Origin: Halomonas borealis
GTDB lineage: Bacteria > Pseudomonadota > Gammaproteobacteria > Pseudomonadales > Halomonadaceae
Assembly (NCBI RefSeq): GCF_004798905.1
Contig: NZ_SDMO01000005.1
Coordinates: 1-64,000, forward strand
Reading direction: 5' to 3'
Length of the DNA stretch: 64,000 nucleotides
Within the stretch, counting starts at the first letter, position 1, and each line of letters starts with the position of its first letter. Under the pieces are notes generated by a model. It did no database searches, was not told the DNA's origin, and saw nothing but the letters and a program-made list of their open reading frames with translations. This document shows positions 18,289-33,079 of this stretch, piece by piece. The position numbers were made by a program, and so were the translations under genes.

Positions 18289-19065
18289 TCACGGCAATAC
18301 GAGGGGCTGCGTCGTCCCGAAACCGAAGCCGGCGAGCCCGCGGGCGAGTGCCGGATCGGGGCCGGTGACCCAGCCCCGCTCGATGGCCGGGCGACGCTGC
18401 GGAGCGGCGATCACCTGCCCGGTGCGCCGAGCGATGGCGTCACCGGAATCGACAAGACGCACCGGGTGCGGCACCGCGGCCTCGAGGGCTTCGCGCAACA
18501 ACGGAAAGTGGGTGCAGCCGAGCACCAGGGTATCGAGGTCCTCGAGCCCGGCCAGCGGCGCCAGCACCCGGCGCAGCACGTCCACGTCGGGCGCCTGGCC
18601 GGCCACCAGGCGCTCGGCCTCGGCCACCAACGGGTCCGCGGCCAGGCGCGTGACGCGACAGTCGCCGGCGAAGGCCTCGATCAGCCGCGCCGTGTAGGGC
18701 CGCGCCACGGTGGCGCTGGTGGCCAACAGCCCGATGTGGCGACTCACGCTGGTCCCCGCGGCTGGCTTGATCGCCGGCACGGTGCCTATCACCGGGACCG
18801 ACAAGCGCTCGCGTAGGGCCTCCAGCGCCAGGGTGCTGGCGGTATTGCAGGCCACCACCAGGCCACAGCAACCACTGGCCGCCACCGCCGCCTCGCAGAC
18901 CTCGAGGATACGCGCCACCAGCCAGTCGTCCTCGCGTACGCCATAGGGCAGCATGGCGTTGTCGCAGGCATAGGCCAGGGCCACCTCCGGCAGCCGACGG
19001 CGCAGCGCCTCGACCACCGACAGGCCACCGACACCGGAATCGAACACCAGTACCGGGCCCGCCAT
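18289..19065 (-). CDS. murI: Glutamate racemase MurI
   Basis: MurI makes D-glutamate for peptidoglycan. The 258-residue product has the N-terminal VFDSGVGGLSVVEALRRR motif, the first catalytic cysteine in VACNTASTLALE, the second in LGCTHFPLLRE, and GTVPAIKPAA between them. The ATG at 19065 is preferred over an in-frame GTG six codons earlier because the conserved N terminus starts here; GGTGGA upstream is a weak ribosome binding site. It lies upstream of trmA on the same strand and about 175 bases downstream of the hemerythrin-like gene. Confidence 0.93.
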   Translation of the reverse strand: MAGPVLVFDSGVGGLSVVEALRRRLPEVALAYACDNAMLPYGVREDDWLVARILEVCEAAVAASGCCGLVVACNTASTLALEALRERLSVPVIGTVPAIKPAAGTSVSRHIGLLATSATVARPYTARLIEAFAGDCRVTRLAADPLVAEAERLVAGQAPDVDVLRRVLAPLAGLEDLDTLVLGCTHFPLLREALEAAVPHPVRLVDSGDAIARRTGQVIAAPQRRPAIERGWVTGPDPALARGLAGFGFGTTQPLVLP

Positions 19066-19239
19066 CAGGAGTCCACCATGCACGCGCCCCCCGGCCGAGT
19101 CGGCACGGGGGACGCAGTGGCAATCAGAGCGGTATCAGCAGAAGTCGGCATCGCAGGCTATCCGTCGAACGATGCGACGCATTCTACCTCAGCGCGGCCG
19201 GGACCCGAAGCCGTCTCCCGGCGGCGGTGCCGGTGGACC

Positions 19240-19791
19240 TCAGGTCATCGGCTCGGGCGCCTCGCGCAGCTCGGCATAGAGTTCGGGGTAGCTCTGTTGC
19301 AGACGCTCAAGCTCGCTCGACGCCTGGGCGGGCAAGGCCTCGGCCAAACGCTCGAGATCGCCCTCGGCGAAGTACTCGCGGATCAGCGGGAAGAGCAGCT
19401 CGCGCTCGTCGCGCAGGTAGGCCCGGTGAGCATCGAGGTACGCCTTGAGGTCGTCGGCGAAGCGCCCCATGGGCATCACGCCATCCATGAGGATCATGTC
19501 CAGGTCACCGGATAGACGCTTGAGCTGCGCCTTCAGGGCACGATAGTTCTTGGCCAGGCGCTCGGTGGTGGCCTCGGTCTCCGGTGCCAGTTCTCGTAGG
19601 CGCTCGGAGCAGACATGCTCCAACGGCTGGCTGAAGCCGTCCTGGTAATCGAGAATATAATCCACGACTTCCCGCACCAGCTGGAAATTCGGGCGTTCGC
19701 CCTCGGCCAAGGTCTTCTGCTTGAGCTGAAGAACGTGCAACATGCGGGCCATGTTGGCATGATCCTGGCGCAGTTGGTTCAGCATGGGCAT
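19240..19791 (-). CDS. Hemerythrin-like protein with substituted metal ligands
   Basis: The 183-residue all-helical protein resembles hemerythrin HHE-domain proteins of pseudomonads: helix 1 MLNQLRQDHANMARMLHVL, helix 2 VDYILDYQDGFSQPLEHV, helix 3 AKNYRALKAQL, helix 4 YLDAHRAYLRDERELLFPL. Compared by eye with the family pattern, the helix-1 His and two Glu ligands are kept, but the His pair of helix 2 reads SQ, the helix-3 EH reads NY, and the helix-4 His reads Tyr. Diiron binding is therefore doubtful. The start is chosen because GAGGAGG lies seven bases before this ATG; longer in-frame starts exist upstream. It is divergent from rarA. Confidence 0.7.
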   Translation of the reverse strand: MPMLNQLRQDHANMARMLHVLQLKQKTLAEGERPNFQLVREVVDYILDYQDGFSQPLEHVCSERLRELAPETEATTERLAKNYRALKAQLKRLSGDLDMILMDGVMPMGRFADDLKAYLDAHRAYLRDERELLFPLIREYFAEGDLERLAEALPAQASSELERLQQSYPELYAELREAPEPMT

Positions 19792-19984
19792 TACGGCAGC
19801 CTCCTCAATATCGGTCATGGACAACAAGGCACTGTTCGTTAGACGCGCCTTTTCCATCCGGGTTCCTGGCCAATAGCACCGGCCGTCAGGGTTCGCCCAC
19901 TTCATTCGGGATTCAGGCAGACGCAGGAGTGATTCCCCGGCATCGCCGTATCCAACATAGCAGCCGTCAGCGAAGGAGTCAGAA

Positions 19985-21322
19985 ATGGACCTGTTCCAGC
20001 AGGCCACCAGCGAGGACAGCGCGCCCCTGGCCTGGCGCATGCGCCCACGCCGGCTGGCCGATTACGTGGGCCAGCCGGCCCTGGTCGGCCCCGGCAAGCC
20101 GCTGCGCCGCATGGCCGAAGGCGGCCCGGTACGCTCGATGATCCTGTGGGGCCCGCCGGGCACCGGCAAGACCACCCTGGCGGAGATTCTCGCCGAAGAG
20201 TCCGGCGCCCACCTCGAACGCCTGTCGGCGGTGATGGCCGGGGTCAAGGATATCCGCGCGGCGGTGGAACGGGCCCGCGCCACCCAGGGACAGGATGCGC
20301 CTACCCTGCTGTTCCTCGACGAGATCCATCGGCTCAACAAGAGCCAGCAGGATGCCCTGCTGCCCCACGTGGAATCCGGGCTGTTGACGCTGATCGGTGC
20401 CACCACCGAGAACCCTTCCTTCGAGGTCAATTCGGCGCTGTTGTCTCGGGCCCGGGTGCATGTGCTCAAGTCGCTCACCGACGACGATGTGATCGAGGTC
20501 CTGCGGCGCGCCCTCGGCGATACCGAGCGCGGACTGGGCGCCCGGCGCATCGCCGTGGACGCCGACATCCTCACGCTGCTGGCCCGAGCCGCCGCCGGCG
20601 ACGCCCGCCGAGCGCTGGGCCTGCTGGAGACCGCCTGCGACTTCACTACCCCGGAAGACGACGGCGAGCGTCTGCCACGCGAGGCCCTGGAGGACGTGAT
20701 CGGCCACCAGGCCAGCGCCTTCGACAAGCAGGGCGACCACTACTACGACCTGTTGTCGGCGATCCACAAGTCGATCCGCTCCTCGCGTCCCGACGCCGCA
20801 CTGCTCTACATCGCCCGCTTCATGCAGGGCGGCGGCGACCCGCTCGACGTGATGCGCCGGCTGACCGCCATCGCCTCCGAAGACGTCGGCAACGCCGATC
20901 CCAAGGCGCTACCGCTGACCATCTCGGCCTGGGATGCCTACCTGCGCCTCGGCGACCACGAGGGTCAGCGCGCCATCGCCCACGCCGCCGTCCATCTGGC
21001 GGTGGCGCCCAAGAGCAACGCCGTCGACCAGGCCTGGCATCGCGCCAAGTCCTTCGCCGCCGCCCAGCCCCGCCTGGAGGTGCCGACCTACCTGCGCAAC
21101 GCCCCCACCAAGCTGATGGAGTCGCTGGGCCATGGCGACGGCTATCGCTACGCCCACAACGAACCCGACGGCTACCCGGCCGGCAGCGCCCATGACTGCT
21201 GGCCAGAGGAGGTGCCACAGGAGCGTTTCTACCGACCCACCGCCAACGGCCAGGAGAAGCGCTACGCCCAGATGCTCGAATGGCGCGCCGAGCTGGATGC
21301 CCAGGCGGACACGTCACCATAG
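19985..21322 (+). CDS. rarA: Replication-associated recombination AAA+ ATPase RarA (MgsA)
   Basis: RarA acts at stalled replication forks and DNA ends, interacting with SSB. The 445-residue protein begins MDLFQQ and has the AAA+ core: RPRRLADYVGQ, Walker A LWGPPGTGKTTLAE, Walker B LLFLDEIHRLNKSQQD, sensor GATTENPSFEVNSALLSRAR. The C-terminal tetramerisation/MgsA domain follows (from about residue 260, SDEDVGNADP-like ASEDVGNADPKAL). AAGGAG lies seven bases before the ATG. In E. coli rarA lies downstream of lolA in the same direction; here it converges on lolA instead. Confidence 0.95.
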   Translation: MDLFQQATSEDSAPLAWRMRPRRLADYVGQPALVGPGKPLRRMAEGGPVRSMILWGPPGTGKTTLAEILAEESGAHLERLSAVMAGVKDIRAAVERARATQGQDAPTLLFLDEIHRLNKSQQDALLPHVESGLLTLIGATTENPSFEVNSALLSRARVHVLKSLTDDDVIEVLRRALGDTERGLGARRIAVDADILTLLARAAAGDARRALGLLETACDFTTPEDDGERLPREALEDVIGHQASAFDKQGDHYYDLLSAIHKSIRSSRPDAALLYIARFMQGGGDPLDVMRRLTAIASEDVGNADPKALPLTISAWDAYLRLGDHEGQRAIAHAAVHLAVAPKSNAVDQAWHRAKSFAAAQPRLEVPTYLRNAPTKLMESLGHGDGYRYAHNEPDGYPAGSAHDCWPEEVPQERFYRPTANGQEKRYAQMLEWRAELDAQADTSP

Positions 21323-21350
21323 CGACCCGCCATACGCTCCCTACGAAAGA

Positions 21351-21386
21351 AGACCCCGACGGCCTCGGCCATCGGGGTCTGTCTGT
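21351..21386. terminator. Bidirectional terminator between rarA and lolA
   Basis: The 9-bp stem AGACCCCGA/TCGGGGTCT encloses a 12-base loop that itself contains GGCC-TC-GGCC. It lies between the two convergent stops, with short A- and T-rich flanks on either side. Confidence 0.75.
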
Positions 21387-21403
21387 CGCTCACCGCTCGT
21401 CGT

Positions 21404-22027
21404 TTACTGGGCTTCGCGGATCACGTCGGTACCTTCGGGCAATGTCAGGTCGAAGCGAGCATCTTCCACCGACACGTTCTGCTCGACATCATCGAACTCG
21501 ATGGCGGTGCGCTGGCCGGTGCTGTCGGTCATCTGCAAGAAGCCGAGCCGCTCGCCGTAGAACGTCAGCTTGAGCTCCTCGAACAGGGTGTCGGGGCTCT
21601 TCGGCACCAGCTCGAAGATCTCGGCGGTGCCCTGCTGGCTGCTGGTGACCTCGTAGTTGTCGGTCAGCTGTCCGGCGCTGCCGGACAACAGCAGGGCCGG
21701 CGTGTGGGTGACACGCTCGTCCAGCGGCTGGACGGTCGCCTGCGCCAGGTCGGGGTCGAAGAGGGTCACCTGCTCGCCGTCGGAGACCACGACCTGCTCG
21801 TAGGGCGCATTGACCTCCCAGCGAAAGCGACCCGGGCGCGACAGCCACATCCGGCCATTGGCCTCCTGCAGGCGCTGCCCCGAGCCATCGAGGATCTGTT
21901 GGTCGAAGTCCGCGACGTAGGTATCCACCGGCTCCAGCATACGGGCCAGACGCTCGGCACCCTGATCGGCCATGGCCGACAGCGGGGTCAGGGCCACCAG
22001 GGCCAGCGCGGCGAGGGATCGTTTCAT
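21404..22027 (-). CDS. lolA: Outer-membrane lipoprotein carrier protein LolA
   Basis: LolA is the periplasmic chaperone that ferries lipoproteins from LolCDE to LolB. The 207-residue precursor has a Sec signal peptide (MKRSLAALALVALTPLSAMA, cut before DQ) and the LolA body with conserved GRMWLSRPGRFRWE, YEQVVVSDGEQVTLFDPDL and RTAIEFDDVEQN. The ATG giving MKRS is preferred over one two codons earlier because AGGAG is six bases from it. It lies 129 bases downstream of ftsK on the same strand, the usual gammaproteobacterial arrangement. Confidence 0.95.
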   Translation of the reverse strand: MKRSLAALALVALTPLSAMADQGAERLARMLEPVDTYVADFDQQILDGSGQRLQEANGRMWLSRPGRFRWEVNAPYEQVVVSDGEQVTLFDPDLAQATVQPLDERVTHTPALLLSGSAGQLTDNYEVTSSQQGTAEIFELVPKSPDTLFEELKLTFYGERLGFLQMTDSTGQRTAIEFDDVEQNVSVEDARFDLTLPEGTDVIREAQ

Positions 22028-22156
22028 GGTCATCTCCTGTTTCCCTGAGGGTCGGGTTCCCTGGGGATCGATAGGCATCCTGCCCGTTACGACTACGCTC
22101 ACCGCGGCGGGTTGCCGCCCCGCCGCGGCTTGCATGATGGTTGCATGATCGACGGG

Positions 22157-25100
22157 TTAGTTGCCCGCCGGCGGCGATGCCAGCACTTCGCGGGCACCGT
22201 TGGTGCCCATGGTCGAGACCACGCCGGCCATTTCCATCGCCTCGACCAGGCGTGCGGCGCGGTTGTAACCGATCTTGAAGCGGCGCTGGACCGCCGAGAT
22301 CGAGGCCCGACGACTCTCGGTGACGAAGGCCACCGCCTCATCGTAGAGCGCATCCTGCTCGGCATCGTCGCCACCGCCACCCTCGGCCTCGAGGCCGGCC
22401 AGCGCATCCGCGGAGACGCCGCCGGAGAGGATCTCGTCGATGTACTCCGGCTCGCCACGACGCTTCCAGTCCTCGACCACCCGATGCACCTCGTCGTCAT
22501 CGACGAAGGCACCGTGCACGCGGGTCGGCATCCCGGAGCCGGCGGGCAGGTAGAGCATGTCGCCGTGACCCAGCAGCGCCTCGGCGCCACCCTGGTCGAG
22601 GATGGTCCGCGAATCGACCCGCGACGACACCTGGAAGGCCATGCGGGTGGGGATGTTGGCCTTGATCAACCCGGTCACCACATCCACCGAGGGGCGCTGG
22701 GTGGCCAGTATCAGGTGGATGCCGGCGGCACGCGCCTTCTGGGCCAGCCGCGCGATCAGCTCCTCGACCTTCTTGCCGACGATCATGAACATGTCGGCGA
22801 ACTCGTCGATCACCACCACGATATAGGGCAGCTTCTCGAGCACCGGCGGCTCCTGATGCATCTCCCAGGGCTGCGGCTCCCACAGCGGGTCGGCGACCTG
22901 GGCACCGGCGCGTTCGGCCTCGTCGAGCTTGGCATTGAAGCCGGCGATGTTACGCACGCCCATGGCCGCCATCAGCTTGTAGCGCCGCTCCATCTCGGCC
23001 ACACACCAGCGCAGCGCGTTGGCGGCCTCCTTCATGTCGGTGACCACCGGCGCCAGCAGGTGCGGGATGCCATCGTAGACCGACAGCTCCAGCATCTTGG
23101 GGTCCACCATGATCATGCGGACCTCGTCGGGATTGGCCTTGAGCAGCATGGAGATCAACATGGCATTGACCCCCACCGACTTGCCCGAGCCGGTGGTGCC
23201 GGCCACCAGCAGGTGCGGCATCTTGCCGAGATTGGCGACCACCGCCCCGCCACCGATGTCCTGGCCGAGCGCCATGGTCAGCGCCGAGGCCTCGTGTTGG
23301 TAGCGGTCGGAGTCGATCACCTCGCGCAGGCGGATCATCGCGCGGTTGGGGTTGGGGATCTCGATGCCCACCGTGGGCCGGCCCGGGATCACTTCCACCA
23401 CACGCACGCTCTTGACCATCAGCGAACGCGCCAGGTCCTTGGCCAGGTTGCTGATCTTGGAAACCTTCACCCCCGCCGCGGGCTTGATCTCGAAACGCGT
23501 GATCACCGGACCCGGCCAGGTGTCGACCACCTCGGCCTTGACCCCGTACTCACGCAGCCGAACCTCGAGCAGTTCGGCCATCTCGGCGAGCTGCTCGTCG
23601 GTGTAGTTGGGCTGATGATCCTGAGGCGGCGTCAGCAGGCGCAGGCTCGGCAACTCACCCTCGGGCTCGGCGTAGGCTTCCACCTCGGCACCCTGATTCT
23701 GCAGATGCTCCACGGTCCACAGCGCCGGGCCATCGCCCTCTTCGGCGGCCTGTCGCGCCTGATCGGCGCTGGCCATGTTCGCGGGCGACGCCTCCTGACG
23801 CGGCGATTCCTCCTGATGCGGCGGCTCGGACGACCGCGGAGCCGCCGGTAGCGGAACGTCATCGTCGTCCGGCAGCACCGGTTCGGGAATCACCTCCGGC
23901 ACCCGCCGCGGCTCGGGCCGCTCGGGCACCGAGGCTGCCGGGTCGTCCGCCTCACGCTCGCGCGCCGGCGGAGCCGCCGCCGGCTCGGGGCTCGGCTTCG
24001 ACTCAAGGGCTGACTCCGGCGCGGCGGTCGTCTCGCGTGCCTCAGGCTCGGCCGGCTGGTTCGCCGCGACCGCTGCCTCGGCCGATTCAGGCGCCTCGTC
24101 GGGCGACCAGGGCGGCGCGGCCGTCTCATTCGGGGCGTCTGACGTCTCGGCGTCTGGCGCCTGTGGCTCACGCGACGCCTCGCCCGGTATCGCTCGCGTA
24201 GGCACCGGAGAGGCTTCCTGGCAAGGCTCGCTCGGCGCGGACGCCCGGGGCAACGGCGCCTCGTCGGATGCCGCAGACGGCCGCGGAGCCTCGTTCGACT
24301 CGGTCGGCTCCGAGCGTGGCAGGGACGACGCCTCCGGCGACCGGGGCGCGGCTGGCTCGGCCGGCACCTCGGCCTGCGCTGCAGGTGTGGCCGCCGGGGA
24401 TGGCTGCGCCGGCGCCTCCGGCTCGGTGGCTCTCAGCGCCATGGCCGGGGCCGAGGGCGCATCGGGCTCGCCATGCTCGGCGGACAACGAAAGCCGCGGC
24501 TCCTGGGCGGTGTAGGCCGCCTCGGGGCGCTTCGCCGAGGGCGTGTGCTCGGGAACGTCCCAGGGGATATCGGTCTCACCATCGTCGCCGAAGCCGGGTT
24601 CGCGGCGCCCGCTCTCGGCGGCCAGGGCCGGGGCGGCCTCACGCCGTACCGGCGACCAGCGGCGCCACCAGGGTGTGCGGCCGGGTGACGGAGTGGCTTC
24701 GGCCGACGCCTCGGCGGCCGGCGACGCATCGGGCGTCGACGTACGCTCCTCGGTATCATCGTCATCCGTACCGCCGCGACGCAGGGCGAAGCGCTCGTCG
24801 ACCCGGTTCCACAGCGCGGTGGCACGCCGGCCCAGCTCGTCCATGATGGTCAGCCAGGACCAGCCACTGAACAGCGGCACGCCACACAGCAGGGCCACCA
24901 GCGACAACAAGGCGGTGCCACCGGCGCCGACCAGCGGCAGCAGCGCCCCGACCAGCCCCTCGCCGAGGATGCCACCCGCCCCATAGGGCAGCAGGCTCTC
25001 GGGGTCATAGAAATGCAACGCCCCCAGGGTGGTCGTGCCGAGTAACAGCAGCATCAGGCCACCGCAACGCACGGCGAGTGCCGTGGCATCCCATTCCAGG

Positions 25101-25444
25101 CGCACCTGACCGGCGCGAATCAGCCACCAGGCGGCGAAGCCCAGCATCGCTGGCCACCACAGGGCGCTGACGCCGAACAAGGAATACATCACATCGGCAA
25201 GCCAAGCGCCGACCTGGCCCATCCAGTTGGCGATGTCGGTCTCGGGGCCGCTACGCGACCAGCCAGGGTCATCGGGCCGAAAGCTGTACAGCGCCAGCAA
25301 CAGGAACACACAGCCCGCCAGCAGCAGTATCACCACGCCCTCTCGCATGGAGCCCTGCAGCCGCAAACCGAATCGCCTGGCCGTTTCCCTGGCCGTCGCC
25401 GTGCGTCCGCGTGACGACGACGTGGTTGTCTTCTTGGCACTCAA
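22157..25444 (-). CDS. ftsK: DNA translocase FtsK
   Basis: FtsK couples division to chromosome-dimer resolution: it is anchored at the septum and pumps DNA toward dif. From the chosen start it has 1095 residues. Four or five N-terminal transmembrane helices fill about residues 35-195, followed by a linker of about 370 residues rich in Pro, Ala, Glu and Ser (about 225-595). The motor domain has Walker [15 protein letters not shown] and Walker [13 protein letters not shown], and a C-terminal winged-helix gamma domain ([23 protein letters not shown] region) reads KOPS. The start is uncertain: TTG at 25444 has AAGGGGG at good spacing and gives MSAKK, whereas ATG at 25492 has no ribosome site. Confidence 0.93.
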   Translation of the reverse strand: MSAKKTTTSSSRGRTATARETARRFGLRLQGSMREGVVILLLAGCVFLLLALYSFRPDDPGWSRSGPETDIANWMGQVGAWLADVMYSLFGVSALWWPAMLGFAAWWLIRAGQVRLEWDATALAVRCGGLMLLLLGTTTLGALHFYDPESLLPYGAGGILGEGLVGALLPLVGAGGTALLSLVALLCGVPLFSGWSWLTIMDELGRRATALWNRVDERFALRRGGTDDDDTEERTSTPDASPAAEASAEATPSPGRTPWWRRWSPVRREAAPALAAESGRREPGFGDDGETDIPWDVPEHTPSAKRPEAAYTAQEPRLSLSAEHGEPDAPSAPAMALRATEPEAPAQPSPAATPAAQAEVPAEPAAPRSPEASSLPRSEPTESNEAPRPSAASDEAPLPRASAPSEPCQEASPVPTRAIPGEASREPQAPDAETSDAPNETAAPPWSPDEAPESAEAAVAANQPAEPEARETTAAPESALESKPSPEPAAAPPAREREADDPAASVPERPEPRRVPEVIPEPVLPDDDDVPLPAAPRSSEPPHQEESPRQEASPANMASADQARQAAEEGDGPALWTVEHLQNQGAEVEAYAEPEGELPSLRLLTPPQDHQPNYTDEQLAEMAELLEVRLREYGVKAEVVDTWPGPVITRFEIKPAAGVKVSKISNLAKDLARSLMVKSVRVVEVIPGRPTVGIEIPNPNRAMIRLREVIDSDRYQHEASALTMALGQDIGGGAVVANLGKMPHLLVAGTTGSGKSVGVNAMLISMLLKANPDEVRMIMVDPKMLELSVYDGIPHLLAPVVTDMKEAANALRWCVAEMERRYKLMAAMGVRNIAGFNAKLDEAERAGAQVADPLWEPQPWEMHQEPPVLEKLPYIVVVIDEFADMFMIVGKKVEELIARLAQKARAAGIHLILATQRPSVDVVTGLIKANIPTRMAFQVSSRVDSRTILDQGGAEALLGHGDMLYLPAGSGMPTRVHGAFVDDDEVHRVVEDWKRRGEPEYIDEILSGGVSADALAGLEAEGGGGDDAEQDALYDEAVAFVTESRRASISAVQRRFKIGYNRAARLVEAMEMAGVVSTMGTNGAREVLASPPAGN

Positions 25445-25597
25445 GCTGCCAACCCCCTTGCGCCGGATGGCGTCTTCCAAATCCAAGGCCATCAATCATA
25501 CCGAGCATGCCGCGCCCGTCACAGGGGGAAACGACGACTTGAGCCCCATCAACGTGCCGGTCACACTTGGACCCCACATCACGAGGACCTCTGCCCC

Positions 25598-26374
25598 ATG
25601 CTGCCCTGGCTCCCTGAGCACCCCGTTCGCTTCCCGCCGGTCGATAGCGCCCTCGACGACCCCGGCGGCCTGCTCGCCGCCGGCGGCGAGCTGAGCCCGG
25701 CCTGGCTGCTCAACGCCTATCGCCACGACATCTTCCCCTGGTACAGCGAGGGCCAGCCCATCCTATGGTGGAGCCCCAACCCGCGCATGGTGCTGTTCCC
25801 CGAGGAGATTCGGATACGGCGCAGCCTGGCCAAGCGGCTGCGCAATGGCGGCTTCACGGTCTCCGCGAATCGCGCCTTCGATGCCGTCATCACCGCCTGC
25901 GCGGAACCACGCGACGACGAGCCCGGCACCTGGATCACTCCCGCGATGGCCGAGTCCTACGCCCGACTTCACACGCTGGGCGCCGCGCATTCGATAGAAG
26001 TCTGGCAAGGCGACACACTGGTTGGCGGCCTCTACGGCCTGGCCCTCGGGCCGGTATTCTTCGGCGAATCGATGTTTTCGCGTGCACCCGATGCCTCCAA
26101 GGTGGCCCTGGCGAGCCTCGCCCGGGCCATGGCCGCCGAGGGCGGCCGGCTGATCGACTGCCAGATGCATACCCCCCACCTGGCGAGCCTGGGCGCCCGG
26201 GACATCGCCCGAGAGGCATTCATCGGCTATCTTGATGAGTGGCTGGACGATATGCCGACGCCACGGGGCGACACCCTGCCCGCCTTCGCACCACCGGCAT
26301 GGTCGTTCGAACGCCTCGATGCCGCGAGACAGATGCCCCCGGGAGCCATAGGAGACGGCCGCCTTGAGCAGTAA
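25598..26374 (+). CDS. aat: Leucyl/phenylalanyl-tRNA--protein transferase Aat
   Basis: Aat adds Leu or Phe from aminoacyl-tRNA to proteins with N-terminal Lys or Arg, creating a ClpS-recognised N-degron. The 258-residue product shows the family blocks: GGLLAAGGELSPAWLLNAY, HDIFPWYSEGQPILWWSPNPR, FGESMFSRAPDASKVAL and LIDCQMHTPHLASLGA. Its end overlaps the next gene by 11 bases, giving tight translational coupling with bpt. It is divergent from ftsK. Confidence 0.96.
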   Translation: MLPWLPEHPVRFPPVDSALDDPGGLLAAGGELSPAWLLNAYRHDIFPWYSEGQPILWWSPNPRMVLFPEEIRIRRSLAKRLRNGGFTVSANRAFDAVITACAEPRDDEPGTWITPAMAESYARLHTLGAAHSIEVWQGDTLVGGLYGLALGPVFFGESMFSRAPDASKVALASLARAMAAEGGRLIDCQMHTPHLASLGARDIAREAFIGYLDEWLDDMPTPRGDTLPAFAPPAWSFERLDAARQMPPGAIGDGRLEQ

Positions 26375-27101
26375 CACGCCCCGTCAACCGATTCGCGATC
26401 TGCGGTTCTTCCTGACCGTGCCCCACGCCTGTAGCTACCTGCCGGGGCGCGAGGCCACCACGCTGTTCCTGGACCCCCAGGAAGCGCCGGGCGGCGGTGT
26501 CTATGATGCCTTGGCGCCGCTCGGTTTCCGACGCAGCGGGCGGCACCTCTATCGCCCCCACTGCGAGGGGTGCAGCGCCTGTATCTCGGTACGCATCCCG
26601 GTCGAGGACTTCGCCCCCAACCGCACCCAGCGCAAGCTCTACCGCCGCAACGCCGATCTCGAGGTCAATGTGCGCCCGGCATGCTTCGATGCCGAGCACT
26701 ACGGGCTCTATGCCCACTACATCCGCACCCGGCATGCCGACGGCGACATGTACCCGCCCAGCCACGAGCAGTACCGCACCTTCCTGACCCTGAACCAGGA
26801 CTACGCGCGGATGCTGGAGCTGCGCCTGGACGGCCGGCTGCTGGCCGTCTCCGCCTTCGACCAGCTCGAGCGCGGCCTATCGGCCATCTACACCTTCTTC
26901 GATCCGGCCGCGGCCTTCGAACGCCGCTCTCTTGGCACCTACGCGATCCTGGCCCTGGTGGAGCACGCCCGCTCCCGGGCACTGCCTCATGTCTACTTGG
27001 GTTACTGGATCCAGGAATGCCGCAAGATGGCCTACAAACAGGCCTTCACCCCCCTGGAACGGCTCGAGGGACGCCACTGGCGGCGCCTGATCCCCACCTG
27101 A
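26364..27101 (+). CDS. bpt: Aspartate/glutamate leucyltransferase Bpt
   Basis: Bpt adds Leu from leucyl-tRNA to N-terminal Asp or Glu, the second primary-degron route into ClpS-ClpAP. The 245-residue protein has the family features: [13 protein letters not shown], the cysteine cluster [32 protein letters not shown] and the C-terminal [15 protein letters not shown]. The start is TTG (26364), with AGGAG nine bases upstream, inside the end of aat. These enzymes are often labelled arginyltransferase-like; the bacterial type transfers Leu. Confidence 0.93.
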   Translation: MSSNTPRQPIRDLRFFLTVPHACSYLPGREATTLFLDPQEAPGGGVYDALAPLGFRRSGRHLYRPHCEGCSACISVRIPVEDFAPNRTQRKLYRRNADLEVNVRPACFDAEHYGLYAHYIRTRHADGDMYPPSHEQYRTFLTLNQDYARMLELRLDGRLLAVSAFDQLERGLSAIYTFFDPAAAFERRSLGTYAILALVEHARSRALPHVYLGYWIQECRKMAYKQAFTPLERLEGRHWRRLIPT

Positions 27102-27223
27102 ATGAGCGCTCGTTTTGCCTTGACGCCCGGCATGCGGCACAATATCGCGCTATCCTGATCGGCACGAGCGGACACACCGCCATTCGTGCCGCCGTTTGTT
27201 ATCACCAGCGAGGAATTGCCTAT

Positions 27224-27442
27224 ATGGCACGCGAAGACCATATCGAAATGGAAGGCGTCGTCGTCGACACGCTGCCCAACACCATGTTCCGTGTCGAACT
27301 CGAGAACGGCCACGTGGTGACCGCCCACATCTCGGGCAAGATGCGCAAGAACTACATCCGCATCCTCACCGGCGACAAGGTCAAGGTCGAGCTGACCCCC
27401 TATGACCTGTCCAAGGGCCGTATCGTCTACCGCTCTCGCTGA
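27224..27442 (+). CDS. infA: Translation initiation factor IF-1
   Basis: IF-1 occupies the 30S A site during initiation. The 72-residue OB-fold protein has the usual length and sequence landmarks: [54 protein letters not shown] and the terminal RIVYRSR. AGGA sits nine bases before the ATG. It lies 122 bases past bpt; the gap contains a TTGACG (27120-27125) that may be part of a separate promoter. The bpt-infA and infA-clpA neighbours are the conserved arrangement in this class. Confidence 0.97.
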   Translation: MAREDHIEMEGVVVDTLPNTMFRVELENGHVVTAHISGKMRKNYIRILTGDKVKVELTPYDLSKGRIVYRSR

Positions 27443-27567
27443 GGACAGCCGCGCAGCGCCTTCCCCCAGGCGCCGGCACCGCCCCTGCCAGCTCTGCTCC
27501 CAAACGCACAACGCCCCGTCCGAAGACAGGGCGCTGATGGGCTAGCGGGAGCGATCGACGCGCCGCC

Positions 27568-29844
<2,277 letters not shown>

Positions 29845-29979
29845 GGCAGTCCCCTTCTCGCCGCTTAGGGCTTGCGTCGGATCCTTGCGGATCCAGCATC
29901 TTCAACATCGAGCACAAACATCGGCGTTGCAAGTCATCCTGCCAACGCTGGTGGCTTTTGCACTTCGACACGCCACCGC

Positions 29980-30342
29980 TCAATCCGTTGCCTCGATGTC
30001 GCACAGCAGTGGATGCTGGCATTCCCGGGCATATTCGTTGACCTGATGACTCTTGGTCTCGGCGATATCGCGGGTGAAGACCCCACAGGTCGCCTTGCCT
30101 TGAGTATGCACGGCCAACATGATCTGCATCGCCTTCTCGTTGTCCACATGGAAGAACGTCTGCAATACCTCCACCACGAAGTCCATGGGGGTGAAGTCAT
30201 CGTTGTGCAAGACCACCTTGTACAACGGCGGCTGCGCCAGTTCCGGCTCGGACGACTGCACCGCCAGATCGCCGTCGTCGCCTTCCTCGGGCCCCGGGGG
30301 GCGTGTCATGCCGGCATGGATCGACGCACGGCGCGCCCTCAT
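29980..30342 (-). CDS. clpS: ClpA adaptor protein ClpS
   Basis: ClpS binds N-terminal Leu, Phe, Trp or Tyr and delivers the protein to ClpAP. With this start it has 120 residues: a flexible N-terminal tail of about 35, then the ClpS core [20 protein letters not shown] (pocket Asn/Asp residues), the [14 protein letters not shown] segment and the end [13 protein letters not shown]. Several in-frame starts exist; 30342 is preferred because AGGTAGAAGG lies just upstream and the length is typical, but one further up (30366) or down (30309) is possible. It lies directly upstream of clpA. Confidence 0.93.
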   Translation of the reverse strand: MRARRASIHAGMTRPPGPEEGDDGDLAVQSSEPELAQPPLYKVVLHNDDFTPMDFVVEVLQTFFHVDNEKAMQIMLAVHTQGKATCGVFTRDIAETKSHQVNEYARECQHPLLCDIEATD

Positions 30343-30497
30343 GCCTTCTACCTGTGTCTTGAACATAAGCTTCGCTGTCGCTATCGACAAGCCGGTCGTC
30401 GCCCGGCATTCCAACCGTATTTGGACGCCGGTGAGCCGACCGGGTTCATCGGGGAGGCATTCACTGTGCCGTCTTTGCCTATCGCCATCAATGCAAC

Positions 30498-30525
30498 GGC
30501 CCCCGCCCGGAAGCGGGCGAGGGCC
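30498..30525 (-). terminator. Hairpin terminator after icd
   Basis: On the minus strand a GC-rich 12-bp stem (GGCCCTCGCCCG against CGGGCGGGGGCC, one wobble) with a 4-base loop follows the icd stop by about 40 bases and precedes clpS. The T-tract is weak, so termination may be partial. Confidence 0.55.
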
Positions 30526-30566
30526 GGAGCACGTCGGCGACGCGTGTGTCGCGGGGAACGCCGCGC

Positions 30567-32945
<2,379 letters not shown>

Positions 32946-32993
32946 TCACGCCAGGCCCGGGAAATGACAAGGGCGCTCCGGCGAGCGTCGCGC

Positions 32994-33002
32994 AGTATAC
33001 CA
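32994..33002 (-). promoter_or_regulatory. Extended -10 promoter candidate for icd
   Basis: On the minus strand TGG-TATACT forms an extended -10 (TGn plus five of six consensus bases) with no good -35, as is common for extended -10 promoters. Predicted transcription starts near 32987, giving a leader of about 185 bases before icd. Confidence 0.5.
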
Positions 33003-33079
33003 GCCCGCCGCCCACGACGCATGGCGGCGATCGAAGCCGGGGCCTGCCATCATGGTGCGCCGACCGGTAAGATGGCCCC

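Noticed and set aside
23650..24770. GC-rich low-complexity repeats, possible insertion in ftsK
   Set aside because: This is the expected Pro/Ala/Glu-rich linker of FtsK; the frame is intact and the length is within family range.
27512..27533. Hairpin between infA and clpA as a bidirectional terminator
   Set aside because: A C/A mismatch interrupts the stem and neither side has a T-run; left as possible but not supported.
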